From: Streptococcus sp. LPB0220
GTDB lineage: Bacteria; Bacillota; Bacilli; Lactobacillales; Streptococcaceae
DNA: 64,000 nucleotides
Direction: 5' to 3'
Assembly: GCF_008727815.1 (NCBI RefSeq)
Contig: NZ_CP044230.1
Location: 1,286,001 to 1,350,000 of the forward strand
Positions 55,639 to 64,000 of this stretch are shown in pieces (position 1 is the stretch's first letter; each line of letters starts with the position of its first letter). Both the position numbers and the translations under genes were made by a program. The notes under the pieces were generated by a model that had not been told where the DNA came from, did no database searches, and saw nothing but the letters and a program-made list of their open reading frames with translations.

Positions 55639-56799
55639 TTAAGGCTTATTAGTAATAAGTGCCCCATTATCAGAGAAAGAGTATGAAACACCGTTTATTA
55701 TTAAAGTTTTATTTAATGCAAGTGCTCCACCATCATTTGGGTCTGCATAACGTTTTGTTCCGTTATATTCAAACCATCCTGTTATTAATTCACAAGTAAC
55801 TGGATCGAAATAATATTCTTTTCCATCTATAGTATAAGTATAACCACAATATGCCCCTTCTGATGTAAGGTAATACTTCTTCCCATCTATGTCTTGCCAA
55901 CCTAACAGTCGTTCTCCACTTTTTGGATCATAATAATACCATTTTTTAACATCAACTTGTTGGGATATCCAACCTGTCTTCATATCGGCATTAACTGGGT
56001 CGAAATAATATTCTTTTCCATCTATCTTATTGAAACCTTTTAATGCATAATTATAAGTAGAATAGTCTATAAAGTAATACCATTTACCATCTATCTGTTG
56101 CCACCCCTTTAATCGGGCTCCACTTACAGGATCGTAATAAGACCAATCTGTACCATTAAGTCCTGGCGTAGATATCCAACCTGTCTTCATATCGGCATTA
56201 ACTGGGTCGAAATAATATTCTTTTCCATCTATCTTATTGAAACCTTTTAATGCATAATTATAAGTAGAATAGTCTATAAAGTAATACCATTTACCATCTA
56301 TCTGTTGCCACCCCTTTAATCGGGCTCCACTTACAGGATCGTAATAAGACCAATCTGTACCATTAAGTCCTGGCGTAGATATCCAACCTGTTTTCATATC
56401 ACCATTAACTAGGTCAAAATAATAATCTTTTCCATCAATATTTTGCTTACCTTGAGCCATCCAACCTGAATTAAAATAATACCATTTTCCATCTATCTGT
56501 TGCCACCCCTCTAATCGGGCTCCACTCACTGGATCAAAATAAGACCATTCTTTGTATAGACTACCATTAGTATTCCTATGCTCCTCTAAATACCAGCCGG
56601 TTATCATATAACCTCTTTCATCAAATCTATAAATATTGTTGTCAATATAAGCTAATGTATCTTTATAATAAGATCCATTATTTGTTGAATACCACCAACC
56701 AATATTATCTTGATGCCAATCAGCCTTAACTTGAGATGGTAGAGCTAAAAGCAATATTACTAATGCACCACCTAACAAAAGCTTAGTTATTTTTTTCAT
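55639..56799 (-). CDS. secreted choline/glucan-binding repeat protein 1
   Basis: A 386-residue secreted protein: signal peptide (1-27, ending VKA), then cell-wall-binding repeats throughout (GWQQIDGKWYYF, GKEYYFDP, WSYYDPVSGARLKGW) and no separate catalytic domain. These aromatic-rich repeats bind choline on teichoic acid or glucans; which cannot be told here. A 69-residue block is repeated exactly in tandem (DNA offset 207 bp, about 55981-56395). ATG 56799 has AAGGAGG in front. Paralogue of 57181-58128. Confidence 0.85.
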   Translation of the reverse strand: MKKITKLLLGGALVILLLALPSQVKADWHQDNIGWWYSTNNGSYYKDTLAYIDNNIYRFDERGYMITGWYLEEHRNTNGSLYKEWSYFDPVSGARLEGWQQIDGKWYYFNSGWMAQGKQNIDGKDYYFDLVNGDMKTGWISTPGLNGTDWSYYDPVSGARLKGWQQIDGKWYYFIDYSTYNYALKGFNKIDGKEYYFDPVNADMKTGWISTPGLNGTDWSYYDPVSGARLKGWQQIDGKWYYFIDYSTYNYALKGFNKIDGKEYYFDPVNADMKTGWISQQVDVKKWYYYDPKSGERLLGWQDIDGKKYYLTSEGAYCGYTYTIDGKEYYFDPVTCELITGWFEYNGTKRYADPNDGGALALNKTLIINGVSYSFSDNGALITNKP

Positions 56800-56823
56800 T
56801 TTTTTCCTCCTTATATCACCAGA

Positions 56824-56865
56824 TGTATACGCTTTCATTGTAGCATCTTTATTACTTTAAATCAA
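56824..56865 (-). promoter_or_regulatory. promoter and cre site of binding-repeat protein 1
   Basis: Minus strand: -35 TTGATT (56860-56865), 17 bp, -10 TACAAT (56837-56842), then TGAAAGCGTATACA (56824-56837), a full cre match sharing one base with the -10. The paralogue has the same arrangement. The rest of the 340-bp gap up to 57180 shows only the next terminator. Confidence 0.7.
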
Positions 56866-57134
56866 ATAATGTGTGGATAGAGTGAGGTCATAATCACCAA
56901 AATAAAATATAAAGTCTGTCACTGTACGTTTTTAAATAAAACAAGAGAAAATGTCATCTGGAATAGAACTCAAAAGTTAGTTTAAAAAATAACGTTCCCT
57001 ACGTATTTAGAAATTATCAAAAGTTTAGCAACTAGTTTTATCAAAAACTAGCTATAAGTAAGGATCTAAATGAAGCTTCTTAACTACCAAATAACTCACT
57101 CTATTGTATAACGTAATTCTTTTTCATAGTTAAA

Positions 57135-57174
57135 AACACCTCAAAAGTTAGAAAAAATTGACTTTTGAGGTGTT
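57135..57174 (-). terminator. terminator of binding-repeat protein 2
   Basis: A 13-bp stem AACACCTCAAAAG / CTTTTGAGGTGTT with T-run on the minus strand; closely like the terminator of protein 1. Confidence 0.85.
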
Positions 57175-57180
57175 GACCAT

Positions 57181-58128
57181 TTAAGGCGCATTATTGATAA
57201 GAATGCAATTGTAATCGAATGTGTATGAAATACCATCTATAATTAAAGTTTTATTTGATGCAAGTGCCCCACCATCGTTAGGATCTGCATAATATTTGTT
57301 TCCCAACGCCTCAAACCAGCCTATCTTCAATTCACAAGTATCTGGATCAAAATAATAATCTTTTCCATCTATTTTTCTATGATTTCTCAATGCCCCATTC
57401 CAACCAAAGTAATACTTTTTCCCATCTATTTCTTGCCAACCTTCTACTTTGGCTCCACTTACAGGGTCGAAATACAACTTTTCTGTCCCATAATGGTATT
57501 GTTTAGATACCCATCCTGTTTGCATATCACAATTAATCGGGTCGAAATAATAATCTTTTCCATCTATACTCCAGAAACCAGTTACTGCATGGTAATATTT
57601 AGGAAAGTAATACCATTTACCATCTATATTTTTCCAACCTTCTACTTTGGCTCCACTTTCAGGGTCAAAATAATTCCAAATTGTATTTGAATTTTGTTGT
57701 TCGGATCGCCAACCCGTTTTCATATCACCATTAACAGGATCAAAATAATATTTTTTCCCATCTATGTTTTGATCACCCATAAGTGCCCCGTCTTTAGTAA
57801 GATAATACCACTTTCCATCTATATTTTGCCAGCCCAGTTTTTTATCACCATTTACTGGATCAAAATAAGACCAGTTTTTGATAATCCCATAATTACTATC
57901 ATTACGCTCCCATATTAGCTGCCAGCCGGTCATCATATAGCCTCTATCATCAAATTTATACCACTTCTCGTTAATCTTAGCTTCCGTGTTTTTATAATAA
58001 GAACCATCGTTTAGTGAATACCACCAACCAACATTATCTTGATGCCAATCAGCCTTAACTTGAGATACTGGAGTTAAAAACAATATTACTAATGAACCAC
58101 CTAGCAAAAACTTAGTTGTTTTTTTCAT
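57181..58128 (-). CDS. secreted choline/glucan-binding repeat protein 2
   Basis: A 315-residue paralogue of protein 1: signal peptide (ending QVKA), the same N-terminal segment ADWHQDN-GWWYS, then binding repeats (GWKNIDGKWYYF, GKKYYFDPVNGDMKTGW) to the end, with the same closing segment (ADPNDGGALASNKTLIIDG). I take ATG 58128, eight bases after GGAGG, over the ATG two codons earlier, which is too close to that site. No enzyme domain. Confidence 0.85.
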   Translation of the reverse strand: MKKTTKFLLGGSLVILFLTPVSQVKADWHQDNVGWWYSLNDGSYYKNTEAKINEKWYKFDDRGYMMTGWQLIWERNDSNYGIIKNWSYFDPVNGDKKLGWQNIDGKWYYLTKDGALMGDQNIDGKKYYFDPVNGDMKTGWRSEQQNSNTIWNYFDPESGAKVEGWKNIDGKWYYFPKYYHAVTGFWSIDGKDYYFDPINCDMQTGWVSKQYHYGTEKLYFDPVSGAKVEGWQEIDGKKYYFGWNGALRNHRKIDGKDYYFDPDTCELKIGWFEALGNKYYADPNDGGALASNKTLIIDGISYTFDYNCILINNAP

Positions 58129-58151
58129 TTTCATTTCCTCCTTATGTTTTT

Positions 58152-58193
58152 TGTATACGCTTTCATTGTAGCATGTTTATTTCTCTAAATCAA
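58152..58193 (-). promoter_or_regulatory. promoter and cre site of binding-repeat protein 2
   Basis: Minus strand: -35 TTGATT (58188-58193), 17 bp, -10 TACAAT (58165-58170), then TGAAAGCGTATACA (58152-58165). Same boxes, spacing and cre overlap as the paralogue. Confidence 0.7.
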
Positions 58194-58199
58194 ATAATG

Positions 58200-58570
58200 T
58201 GTGAATATAAGGAGAGCTACTATCAATGAATTTAAGGACAAACTAAAAAAATTCTCACATTTTTTTATAACAACAGAGGCACTTACTCCTCTACTTATTT
58301 TCTTCCAAAACATTGCCAATGTCCATTTAATGTCAAATACAATCTGACTTATCTATCAATTGTTTATTTATCGATTGCGAAATTCCCTAAAACTAGTAAT
58401 TTGAAAAATAATAAAATTTTAAAAATCTTAAATTAAGTCTTGAATATTCATCATAACAAACTCTCAACTTTTCGGAAATCGTTTCTTTTTTTAGAAAAAT
58501 ATAATTTCATTATTTATCATTCAATAATTTTTGATACCTTCATACTTCCCCAAACACCATCCCCCTATTA
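58200..58570. other. AT-rich gap without a recognisable gene
   Basis: About 370 bp between the divergent binding-repeat and ABC permease genes. I see no credible reading frame, RNA gene or clear hairpin, only A/T-rich sequence. A small hairpin AGCAC / GTGCT (58623-58636) lies just before the permease ribosome site. Confidence 0.5.
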
Positions 58571-58651
58571 TCCCCCCACTTGTGGTATGATGGTAGAGTA
58601 TGTTTAGGTGCCAAGCTACTTGAGCACCTCCGTGCTAAAAGGAGAACGAAT

Positions 58652-59755
58652 ATGAAAATCGCATGGAATGAAATGAAATACCAACCCAAGAAGTTTATCC
58701 TGATTGAACTCCTCATTACCATCCTCATGTTTATGGTGGTATTCTTGTCCGGTCTGACAAATGGACTGGGCCGGTCGGTATCGGCCCAAATCGATAACTA
58801 TGGGTCGCTACATTACATCCTTTCAACAGATTCAGAAGGGATTATCCCCTTTTCAACTATTACGGCGAAAGATGTAGATGAGGTCCAAAAGATAGAGGGG
58901 GTGGACTATTCTGGCTTGTCCATCCAGCGGGCAACCGTCTCAAAATCAGAGGATTCCAACACTCTGGATATCACCTACTTCGCAACCGATCACAATGAAA
59001 AAGAGATCCTCAATCCAATCATGGAAGATACAGACCTCAAGATCTCCGACTTAAAGAAAAACGAGGTCATTTTGGACAGTTCTTTCAAAGAGGATGAGGG
59101 GATCCAAGTCGGTGATCAAGTGATCGATAAAACCTCTAAGCAAAAACTCAAGGTCGTGGCCTTCGCGAAAAATGCCAAATACGGCTACAGCGAGATTGGC
59201 TTTATCAGCTCTGAAACCTACACAGGTATGCGGCAAAAAACAGATCCAAGCTATCAATGGCAAGCCCAAACCCTAGTGACTAAGAAAAACATCCCTTCTA
59301 GCGATCTAGCCAGCAACTTAATGGTGGCGGATAAGAAGCAGGTGATCGATAAAATCCCTGGCTACAAGGCTCAAAATCTGACGCTACGGATGATCACGTG
59401 GGTGCTCTTACTCGCTTCTTCTGCTATCCTTGGGGTTTTCTTCTATATCCTCACCCTGCAGAAGTTGAAACAGTTCGGCGTCTTGAAGGCCATTGGCATG
59501 TCCATGAGCCAGATTACCTATGTCCAACTATCCCAGCTCACCATTATCTCCCTCATCGGAGTGCTGCTGGGACTTGGCTTGGCAACCATAATGGCGCCAT
59601 TTTTACCCAATAGCGTCCCTTCCTTTATGACCCTGAAAGACAACCTCACCATCTCGGTTAGCTTTATCCTAACTTCTATTTTGTGTGGTGCCTTGTCCCT
59701 TGTCAAAATAAAAAAAGTAGATCCAATCGAAGTCATTGGTGGAAATGGAGAATAA
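58652..59755 (+). CDS. FtsX-type ABC exporter permease
   Basis: A 367-residue permease of the MacB/DevC class: one membrane helix at about 17-40, an extracellular domain (about 45-240), then three helices (about 250-275, 295-320, 330-350). AAAGGAG precedes ATG 58652; the open frame upstream lacks a ribosome site. The layout resembles HrtB haem exporters, but substrate is not shown. Coupled to the ATPase one base downstream. Confidence 0.82.
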   Translation: MKIAWNEMKYQPKKFILIELLITILMFMVVFLSGLTNGLGRSVSAQIDNYGSLHYILSTDSEGIIPFSTITAKDVDEVQKIEGVDYSGLSIQRATVSKSEDSNTLDITYFATDHNEKEILNPIMEDTDLKISDLKKNEVILDSSFKEDEGIQVGDQVIDKTSKQKLKVVAFAKNAKYGYSEIGFISSETYTGMRQKTDPSYQWQAQTLVTKKNIPSSDLASNLMVADKKQVIDKIPGYKAQNLTLRMITWVLLLASSAILGVFFYILTLQKLKQFGVLKAIGMSMSQITYVQLSQLTIISLIGVLLGLGLATIMAPFLPNSVPSFMTLKDNLTISVSFILTSILCGALSLVKIKKVDPIEVIGGNGE

Positions 59756-59756
59756 G

Positions 59757-60446
59757 ATGGCCATTATTGCATTAGAAAATATCAGAAAATCCTACGCCGA
59801 TGGTAGCCAGATGCACCATGTCCTAAACCAGCTGAATTTAAACGTCGAACCCAACGAATTTGTCGCGATCTTGGGCCCTTCAGGATCCGGTAAATCCACT
59901 CTCTTAGCTATCGCTGGTTTGCTTTTATCAGCGGACGAGGGGCGGATTTCTATCGTTGGCCAAGACTTGACCGGCCTCAACCAAGGCCAGTGGACGCAAA
60001 AACGGCTGGAATTGCTCGGCTTTATCTTTCAAGATCACCAGCTCCTCTCCTATATGAAAATCGGTGACCAGTTAGAACTGGTGGCCAAATTAAAAGGGGA
60101 GAAGGACAAGAAAAAACGCCAAGAGGAAGTCAAAGCCTTGTTGGCAGATCTAGGCATCGAAGCTTGTTACCACCAATACCCGAATCAGATGTCCGGTGGG
60201 CAAAAACAACGGGCAGCCATCGCTCGGGCCTTCATCGGAAATCCACAGGTCATTTTAGCCGATGAACCAACGGCTAGCCTAGACCCAGATCGAGGGCAAG
60301 AAATCGCCCAGTTGATCCAGAAAGAAGTCAAATCCAAAAACAAGAGCGCCATCATGGTGACCCATGACCGCTCCATCCTGACCTATGTGGATACCATTTA
60401 TGAATTAAAACATGGCCAACTGCTAAAGGTAGAAAAGGTTGATTAA
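59757..60446 (+). CDS. ABC exporter ATP-binding protein
   Basis: A 229-residue LolD/MacB-type ATPase: Walker A GPSGSGKST (about 39), Q-loop FQDHQLL, signature MSGGQKQR (about 140), Walker B VILADEPTASLD, switch VTHD. The ATG at 59757 comes one base after the permease stop. The first codons of an earlier in-frame start lie inside the permease gene and are unlikely. Confidence 0.9.
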   Translation: MAIIALENIRKSYADGSQMHHVLNQLNLNVEPNEFVAILGPSGSGKSTLLAIAGLLLSADEGRISIVGQDLTGLNQGQWTQKRLELLGFIFQDHQLLSYMKIGDQLELVAKLKGEKDKKKRQEEVKALLADLGIEACYHQYPNQMSGGQKQRAAIARAFIGNPQVILADEPTASLDPDRGQEIAQLIQKEVKSKNKSAIMVTHDRSILTYVDTIYELKHGQLLKVEKVD

Positions 60447-60452
60447 ATACAA

Positions 60453-60630
60453 GAGAGTGGGACAGAAATCGGTAATTCGTTAGAATTCGATTTCGTCGTC
60501 CCACCTCCGCACAGTTGAGTAGGGCTGTAAAAGCTGATGAAATCAGCGTAGTAGAGCCCACTCAACCACTGCGTCTTGCTCGACAATCCAAAAATAATTG
60601 AGAGGCTAGGACTTTTGTCCTAGCCTCTTT
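60453..60630 (-). repeat. hairpin-rich interspersed repeat, copy 3 (long form, inverted)
   Basis: The reverse complement of copy 1 over its full length, with the perfect hairpin GAGGCTAGGAC / GTCCTAGCCTC at 60601-60626 next to the vncS stop. Like the other copies it lies between two convergent genes. Confidence 0.8.
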
Positions 60631-61956
60631 TTATTCTTGTGGATCTTTGGGCAGTTCCATACGGAAGCGCAAGCCCATAGCTGTTTTATCAAATTGGTAG
60701 GCCAGTTCTTCATGGTCTAGCAAGTGTTGGACCACAAAGAGTCCCAAGCCGCCTTCCTTCTTCTGACGGCTAGCGGTCATTGGCAGCTCAGCGGTCTCTA
60801 CCATTTCCTGGCTGGTATTTTCAACAGCCAAGTTCGTCCCTTCCCCTTCGAGTCGGAGCTGGATCTCTCCTCCGGCATCCGAATGCTTGACGGCATTACT
60901 GATGACATTTGAGAGGACCAATTTCAGAATCGCTGGGTCCATATAGACTGGTTTGGCTGGGATCTGATTGTCAATCGTGAGCGAGCGAGATTGAGCCAAG
61001 ACCTTATACTGGTCGAGGATCTGCTCTACGACCTGATCCAACTGGATCCACTCCTTATCTCCGGCCAATTCTTGGAAAGAGGAGAGAGACAGGATTTCTA
61101 GGACGATCTGGTTCATCTCATCGACGATATCGAGGGAGACCGACAGATAGCGGTCCCGGTCCTTGTAGCGGCCGATCTTATCCCGCATATTTTCAAGGAT
61201 AATCTTCAAGCTGGCTAGCGGCGTCTTGAGCTCATGCGAGGCTCCCCGTAGGAATTCAACCTTCATCTGCTCCAACCTCAGATTTTCCTGTTTTTGCTGT
61301 TCTAGATTGTCGATCACTTCTAGGAGATGGTGATAGAGATCGTTGATCTGTTGCTTGAGGACGCCAATCTCATCCTGCGAATGAATGGGAAGACTGGCTG
61401 TCCGATCCAAGCGCTTCATCCGCTTGGTCATCTGCTTGATCTCCAGGATCGGAGCAGAAATCAGGCGGGCATAGAGATAGGAAGCAATCACTGACAGGAC
61501 AAAGGAAGCAAGAAGACTATAGGGAAGAAAGCCCAGACTGATGTCCCGCGCTTCCTTTTGCGAATCGACGGTCGCTAAGAATTGCAAGGTCAAGTCCTTT
61601 CCCTCTTTGGTCTGGATTTTTCGCTCTTCAATGACCAGGGAATTGTTCTGGCTATCAGGGTTCAGGAGCAGGTCATCCTTGACCTCTAGGGCATTCTGTT
61701 TTTCCTTGCCCTTGATCGAGACCTTGATATCATTGGTCTTGGAATAAAGGTCGATGACCGACTCAATGGTTCCTTCTTCCTGCCCTTGGAAACTCTTGGC
61801 CAGGGCCTGCGATTTCTTCAAAATCGTCTGGCGCTGGGACTCGATATAGGTCGACGGGAAAATAAAGTAAACCGAAGCATGTAGAAGGATGACTAAGCCA
61901 CTAAATAGGGCAAAGGTGATCAGAAAGATCTTTGCAAAGATACTCCGTTTGGTCAT
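60631..61956 (-). CDS. vncS: sensor histidine kinase VncS-like
   Basis: A 441-residue kinase: membrane segment about 10-32, outer domain of about 110 residues, second segment about 145-165, HAMP, HisKA with GASHELKTPLASLK (His about 240), N-box NVISNAVKHSD and G-box GGLGLFVVQ. It overlaps the regulator gene by four bases. In S. pneumoniae vncRS follows vex123; the same order is seen here. Confidence 0.85.
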   Translation of the reverse strand: MTKRSIFAKIFLITFALFSGLVILLHASVYFIFPSTYIESQRQTILKKSQALAKSFQGQEEGTIESVIDLYSKTNDIKVSIKGKEKQNALEVKDDLLLNPDSQNNSLVIEERKIQTKEGKDLTLQFLATVDSQKEARDISLGFLPYSLLASFVLSVIASYLYARLISAPILEIKQMTKRMKRLDRTASLPIHSQDEIGVLKQQINDLYHHLLEVIDNLEQQKQENLRLEQMKVEFLRGASHELKTPLASLKIILENMRDKIGRYKDRDRYLSVSLDIVDEMNQIVLEILSLSSFQELAGDKEWIQLDQVVEQILDQYKVLAQSRSLTIDNQIPAKPVYMDPAILKLVLSNVISNAVKHSDAGGEIQLRLEGEGTNLAVENTSQEMVETAELPMTASRQKKEGGLGLFVVQHLLDHEELAYQFDKTAMGLRFRMELPKDPQE

Positions 61957-62606
61957 GGTCTCTCCAATTTATAGCCGACATTGCGTACCGTTACGATACA
62001 GTCCAGCTCTAGTTTTTTTCGTAGTTCCTTGATATAGACATCGATCACCCGGTCAAAAGGAATCTCCTCCGTCTCCTTCCAGACGGCATCGAGGATCTGA
62101 GAGCGGGTCCGGGCCTTGCCTTCATGCTGGAGCAAGTATTCCAAGATTTCCAACTCCTTGGCATTCATGGAGATGGCTTGCCCAGCTAGACTGGCTGTAT
62201 AGCTCTCAAAATCCACCCGTGCCTCTCCATAGGTGAAGACCCGGGAAGGCTGGAGCTTTTTAAAAATAGCTTCGATACGGACCTTCAAGAGGGACAAGGA
62301 AAAGGGTTTTTCCAGGTAGCCGTCCGCCAACTCTCCAAAGGCCGTCAACTTATAGTCTTCGTCATGGAAGGCCGTCAGCATGAGGACAGGGACCGAGCTG
62401 GTCTTCCGGATGGTCTTAAGGACCTCCAAGCCATTGAGGATAGGGAGCTGGATATCCAGCAAGACCAGATCTGGCGCTTCTCTGTGAAAGAGGTCTAGGG
62501 CCTCCTGCCCATCGCCTGCTTCAAAGATCTCATAGCCACATTCCATGAGATAGTCGCTCATCCCTTCGCGAATCAGGACTTCATCTTCTACGATTAGTAT
62601 CTTCAT
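61953..62606 (-). CDS. vncR: OmpR-type response regulator VncR-like
   Basis: A 217-residue regulator: receiver with IVEDEV, phospho-acceptor Asp in LVLLDIQLP (about 51) and Lys in YLEKPFS; winged helix to the end (VIDVYIKELRKKLELDCIVTVRNVGYKLE). The C-terminal block is very close to pneumococcal VncR as I know it. It has its own promoter overlapping the end of the permease gene. Confidence 0.87.
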   Translation of the reverse strand: MKILIVEDEVLIREGMSDYLMECGYEIFEAGDGQEALDLFHREAPDLVLLDIQLPILNGLEVLKTIRKTSSVPVLMLTAFHDEDYKLTAFGELADGYLEKPFSLSLLKVRIEAIFKKLQPSRVFTYGEARVDFESYTASLAGQAISMNAKELEILEYLLQHEGKARTRSQILDAVWKETEEIPFDRVIDVYIKELRKKLELDCIVTVRNVGYKLERP

Positions 62607-62644
62607 ACACTTTCCTTTTATCTAAGAAACTTCTTCTACCTCCT

Positions 62645-62674
62645 ATTATACCCTATTTCTATTTTAGGAAACAA
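62645..62674 (-). promoter_or_regulatory. promoter of vncRS
   Basis: -35 TTGTTT (62669-62674), 18 bp, -10 TATAAT (62645-62650), in the 72-bp gap between the permease and vncR. Confidence 0.6.
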
Positions 62675-62678
62675 TCTC

Positions 62679-64000
62679 TTATTCGACATCCACCAAGAGA
62701 TCTTTTGGTTTCTTATGCAAGAGCCATTGAGAAGAAAGGATGGATACCAGAATCAAGAGGAGGCCGCCAACCAAAACAATCACCAGCAATTGGCTCGGTT
62801 GGATGTCCATATGGAGGTCTGTCAGGGTCTTACTGAAGCTTTCTGCCTCAGCTCCACCACCAAGGTTGGCTGCAGAGGATTCTTGAGCCATTTGTTTGGC
62901 AATGCCACTGGTTACGTTCTTAAGCACCGTATCTCCCACAGCTTTGGCAAGAAGTCCTGCAACTCCATAGGAAAGGAGGAAGGCTGGGATGGAAATCATG
63001 ACCAATTCTGCTACGAATTGTCCCGCAATCTGTACCTTAGAGAGTCCTAGAGCCAATAAGATTCCCACTTCTCTGCGACGGGCATTGAGCCACAAGACGA
63101 GGAGAAGGGTGAGAAGCAAGCTAGCAAAGACGAGGCTACCGATAAACAAGTAGTCCGCCACTTGGAACATGCTGCTGATCGATTTTTGCAAGGCCGGGTA
63201 GTTGGAAGAGCTCTTAACCAAGTCATAGAGGTTCCAGTCAATGTCGAGTGCTTTGATTTTTTCGATCAAGGCATCCAGGTCCTGATCCCCCTTGGCAAAG
63301 AAGGTCGCATCCTCATAGGTAGCTGTTTGAACAGTATTGCCATAGAGCTTGGCAGCTGTATCTAGGTCAGAAATGAGCGTATCTTCATACAACTCTTGGG
63401 CGTAAGTCAGAGGAGCTTGGTTCTTCCCTGAGAACAGACCCTTAATGGTCACTTCGACGGTTTCATTGGCCCCTTTTTCATTGTCAGCATCATAGAGATT
63501 GGACTTGAGACGCACCTTATCGCCCACCTTGAGGCCATTCTTTTTCGCCAAATCTTCGTGCATGAGGATTTGGTTTTTATCCTTATCCGTCAGGTGCTCC
63601 CCTTGGACCAGCTTGTAGGCTCCAGAGACAAATTTATCTTCTTTTGAAGAGTCATTGACCCCCGTCACCATCAAGGTGTTCTTGAAGTATTTGGCCCGCT
63701 CTGGAGATTGATTTTGCAGGGTTTCTTCAGTCTCAATGATCTCGTGATCTAGGATATCTGCGATGGCATTGATCCGCTTGATAGAGGAGGTGATCCCCTC
63801 TACCTGGCTGATTTTTTCGATATCTTCTCCTCTGAGATTCCCAGCTCCCCGAGGGGTTCCCGGATTGGTCCTGCGGTTGATCTGCATGGAGAAGCTATTG
63901 GTGATGGATCCCAGGCTTTCCGATGAAGCTTTTTGGGTTGCCCCCTTCATGGAGAGTCCGATCAAGCTCAAGGTCCCCATGAGGAGAATGATGGCAAAGA
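62679..64000 (-). CDS. Vex-type ABC permease, 5' end outside window
   Basis: About 440 C-terminal residues of an FtsX-type permease. Visible: a membrane helix at the window edge (FAIILLMGTLSLIGLSMKGA), the segment FSMQINRRTNPGTPRGAGN, a large outer domain, three helices, and a late Gly/Ala/Ser-rich loop (SSAANLGGGAEAESF). The sequence matches pneumococcal Vex1/Vex3 permeases as I know them; lying directly before vncR it is in the vex3 position. The frame is open to the window end, so the start lies beyond it. Confidence 0.8.
   Translation of the reverse strand, partial: FAIILLMGTLSLIGLSMKGATQKASSESLGSITNSFSMQINRRTNPGTPRGAGNLRGEDIEKISQVEGITSSIKRINAIADILDHEIIETEETLQNQSPERAKYFKNTLMVTGVNDSSKEDKFVSGAYKLVQGEHLTDKDKNQILMHEDLAKKNGLKVGDKVRLKSNLYDADNEKGANETVEVTIKGLFSGKNQAPLTYAQELYEDTLISDLDTAAKLYGNTVQTATYEDATFFAKGDQDLDALIEKIKALDIDWNLYDLVKSSSNYPALQKSISSMFQVADYLFIGSLVFASLLLTLLLVLWLNARRREVGILLALGLSKVQIAGQFVAELVMISIPAFLLSYGVAGLLAKAVGDTVLKNVTSGIAKQMAQESSAANLGGGAEAESFSKTLTDLHMDIQPSQLLVIVLVGGLLLILVSILSSQWLLHKKPKDLLVDVE

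Noticed and set aside
60352..60561. Apparent small protein encoded by the repeat copies
   Set aside because: The same short frame appears in copies 2 and 3 because the DNA is repeated. It has no ribosome site and lies in hairpin arms.

Overview
This is a chromosomal window from a low-GC Gram-positive coccus, almost certainly an oral Streptococcus of the Mitis/Sanguinis type. The signs are two LPXTG-anchored surface peptidases, short choline/glucan-binding repeat proteins, bifunctional gshAB, a raffinose operon (aga, msmEFG, gtfA) next to msmR, galR and birA, and a vex/vncRS-type locus. I cannot name the species from sequence alone.

Layout. 1-4 kb: membrane proteins on the minus strand, including three tandem DUF443-like proteins. 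This family contains the immunity protein to a type VII-secreted toxin in Staphylococcus aureus. 4-22 kb: housekeeping and peptide metabolism: tetR/degV, an ABC exporter, an M20 (RocB-like) hydrolase, two LPXTG X-prolyl dipeptidyl-peptidase-like enzymes either side of a cytoplasmic amylase and a thioredoxin, an oligopeptide-binding lipoprotein and an M42 aminopeptidase.

22-35 kb is the accessory heart of the window and is visibly AT-rich: a decayed NADAR-like gene, a LuxR-type two-component system, a Bce-type ABC transporter, two short precursors that look like lantibiotics, a 35-residue membrane peptide, a LanFEG-type immunity transporter and a LanRK-type regulator. No modification or export enzyme is present. 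Both precursors are broken exactly at the leader/core junction, one by a stop codon and one by a frameshift. A shared 16-bp box, ATGAGTA-N4-GTGCA, sits 19-21 bp upstream of the -10 of three transcription units here and probably marks the regulon of the LuxR-type regulator. A pair of 38-bp imperfect direct repeats brackets the block at 22.57 and 28.67 kb. A dead IS3-type element follows.

35-40 kb: gshAB, an ISL3 transposase fragment, and a small array of immunity-like genes with two decayed paralogue copies. 40-55 kb: a sugar module, minus strand aga-msmE-msmF-msmG-gtfA and then galK-HAD-galT-galE. Raffinose-type sugars are imported, galactose is split off by Aga, sucrose is phosphorolysed by GtfA, and galactose is fed through the Leloir pathway. 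msmR, galR and birA diverge on the plus strand, with CcpA-like and putative GalR operators at the promoters.

55-64 kb: two secreted cell-wall-binding repeat proteins with the same promoter/cre layout, an FtsX-type ABC exporter, and a vncRS two-component system downstream of a Vex-type permease cut by the window edge. Three copies of a roughly 130-180 bp hairpin-rich repeat each sit between convergent genes, where they probably act as two-way terminators. I saw no tRNA, rRNA, CRISPR array or prophage.
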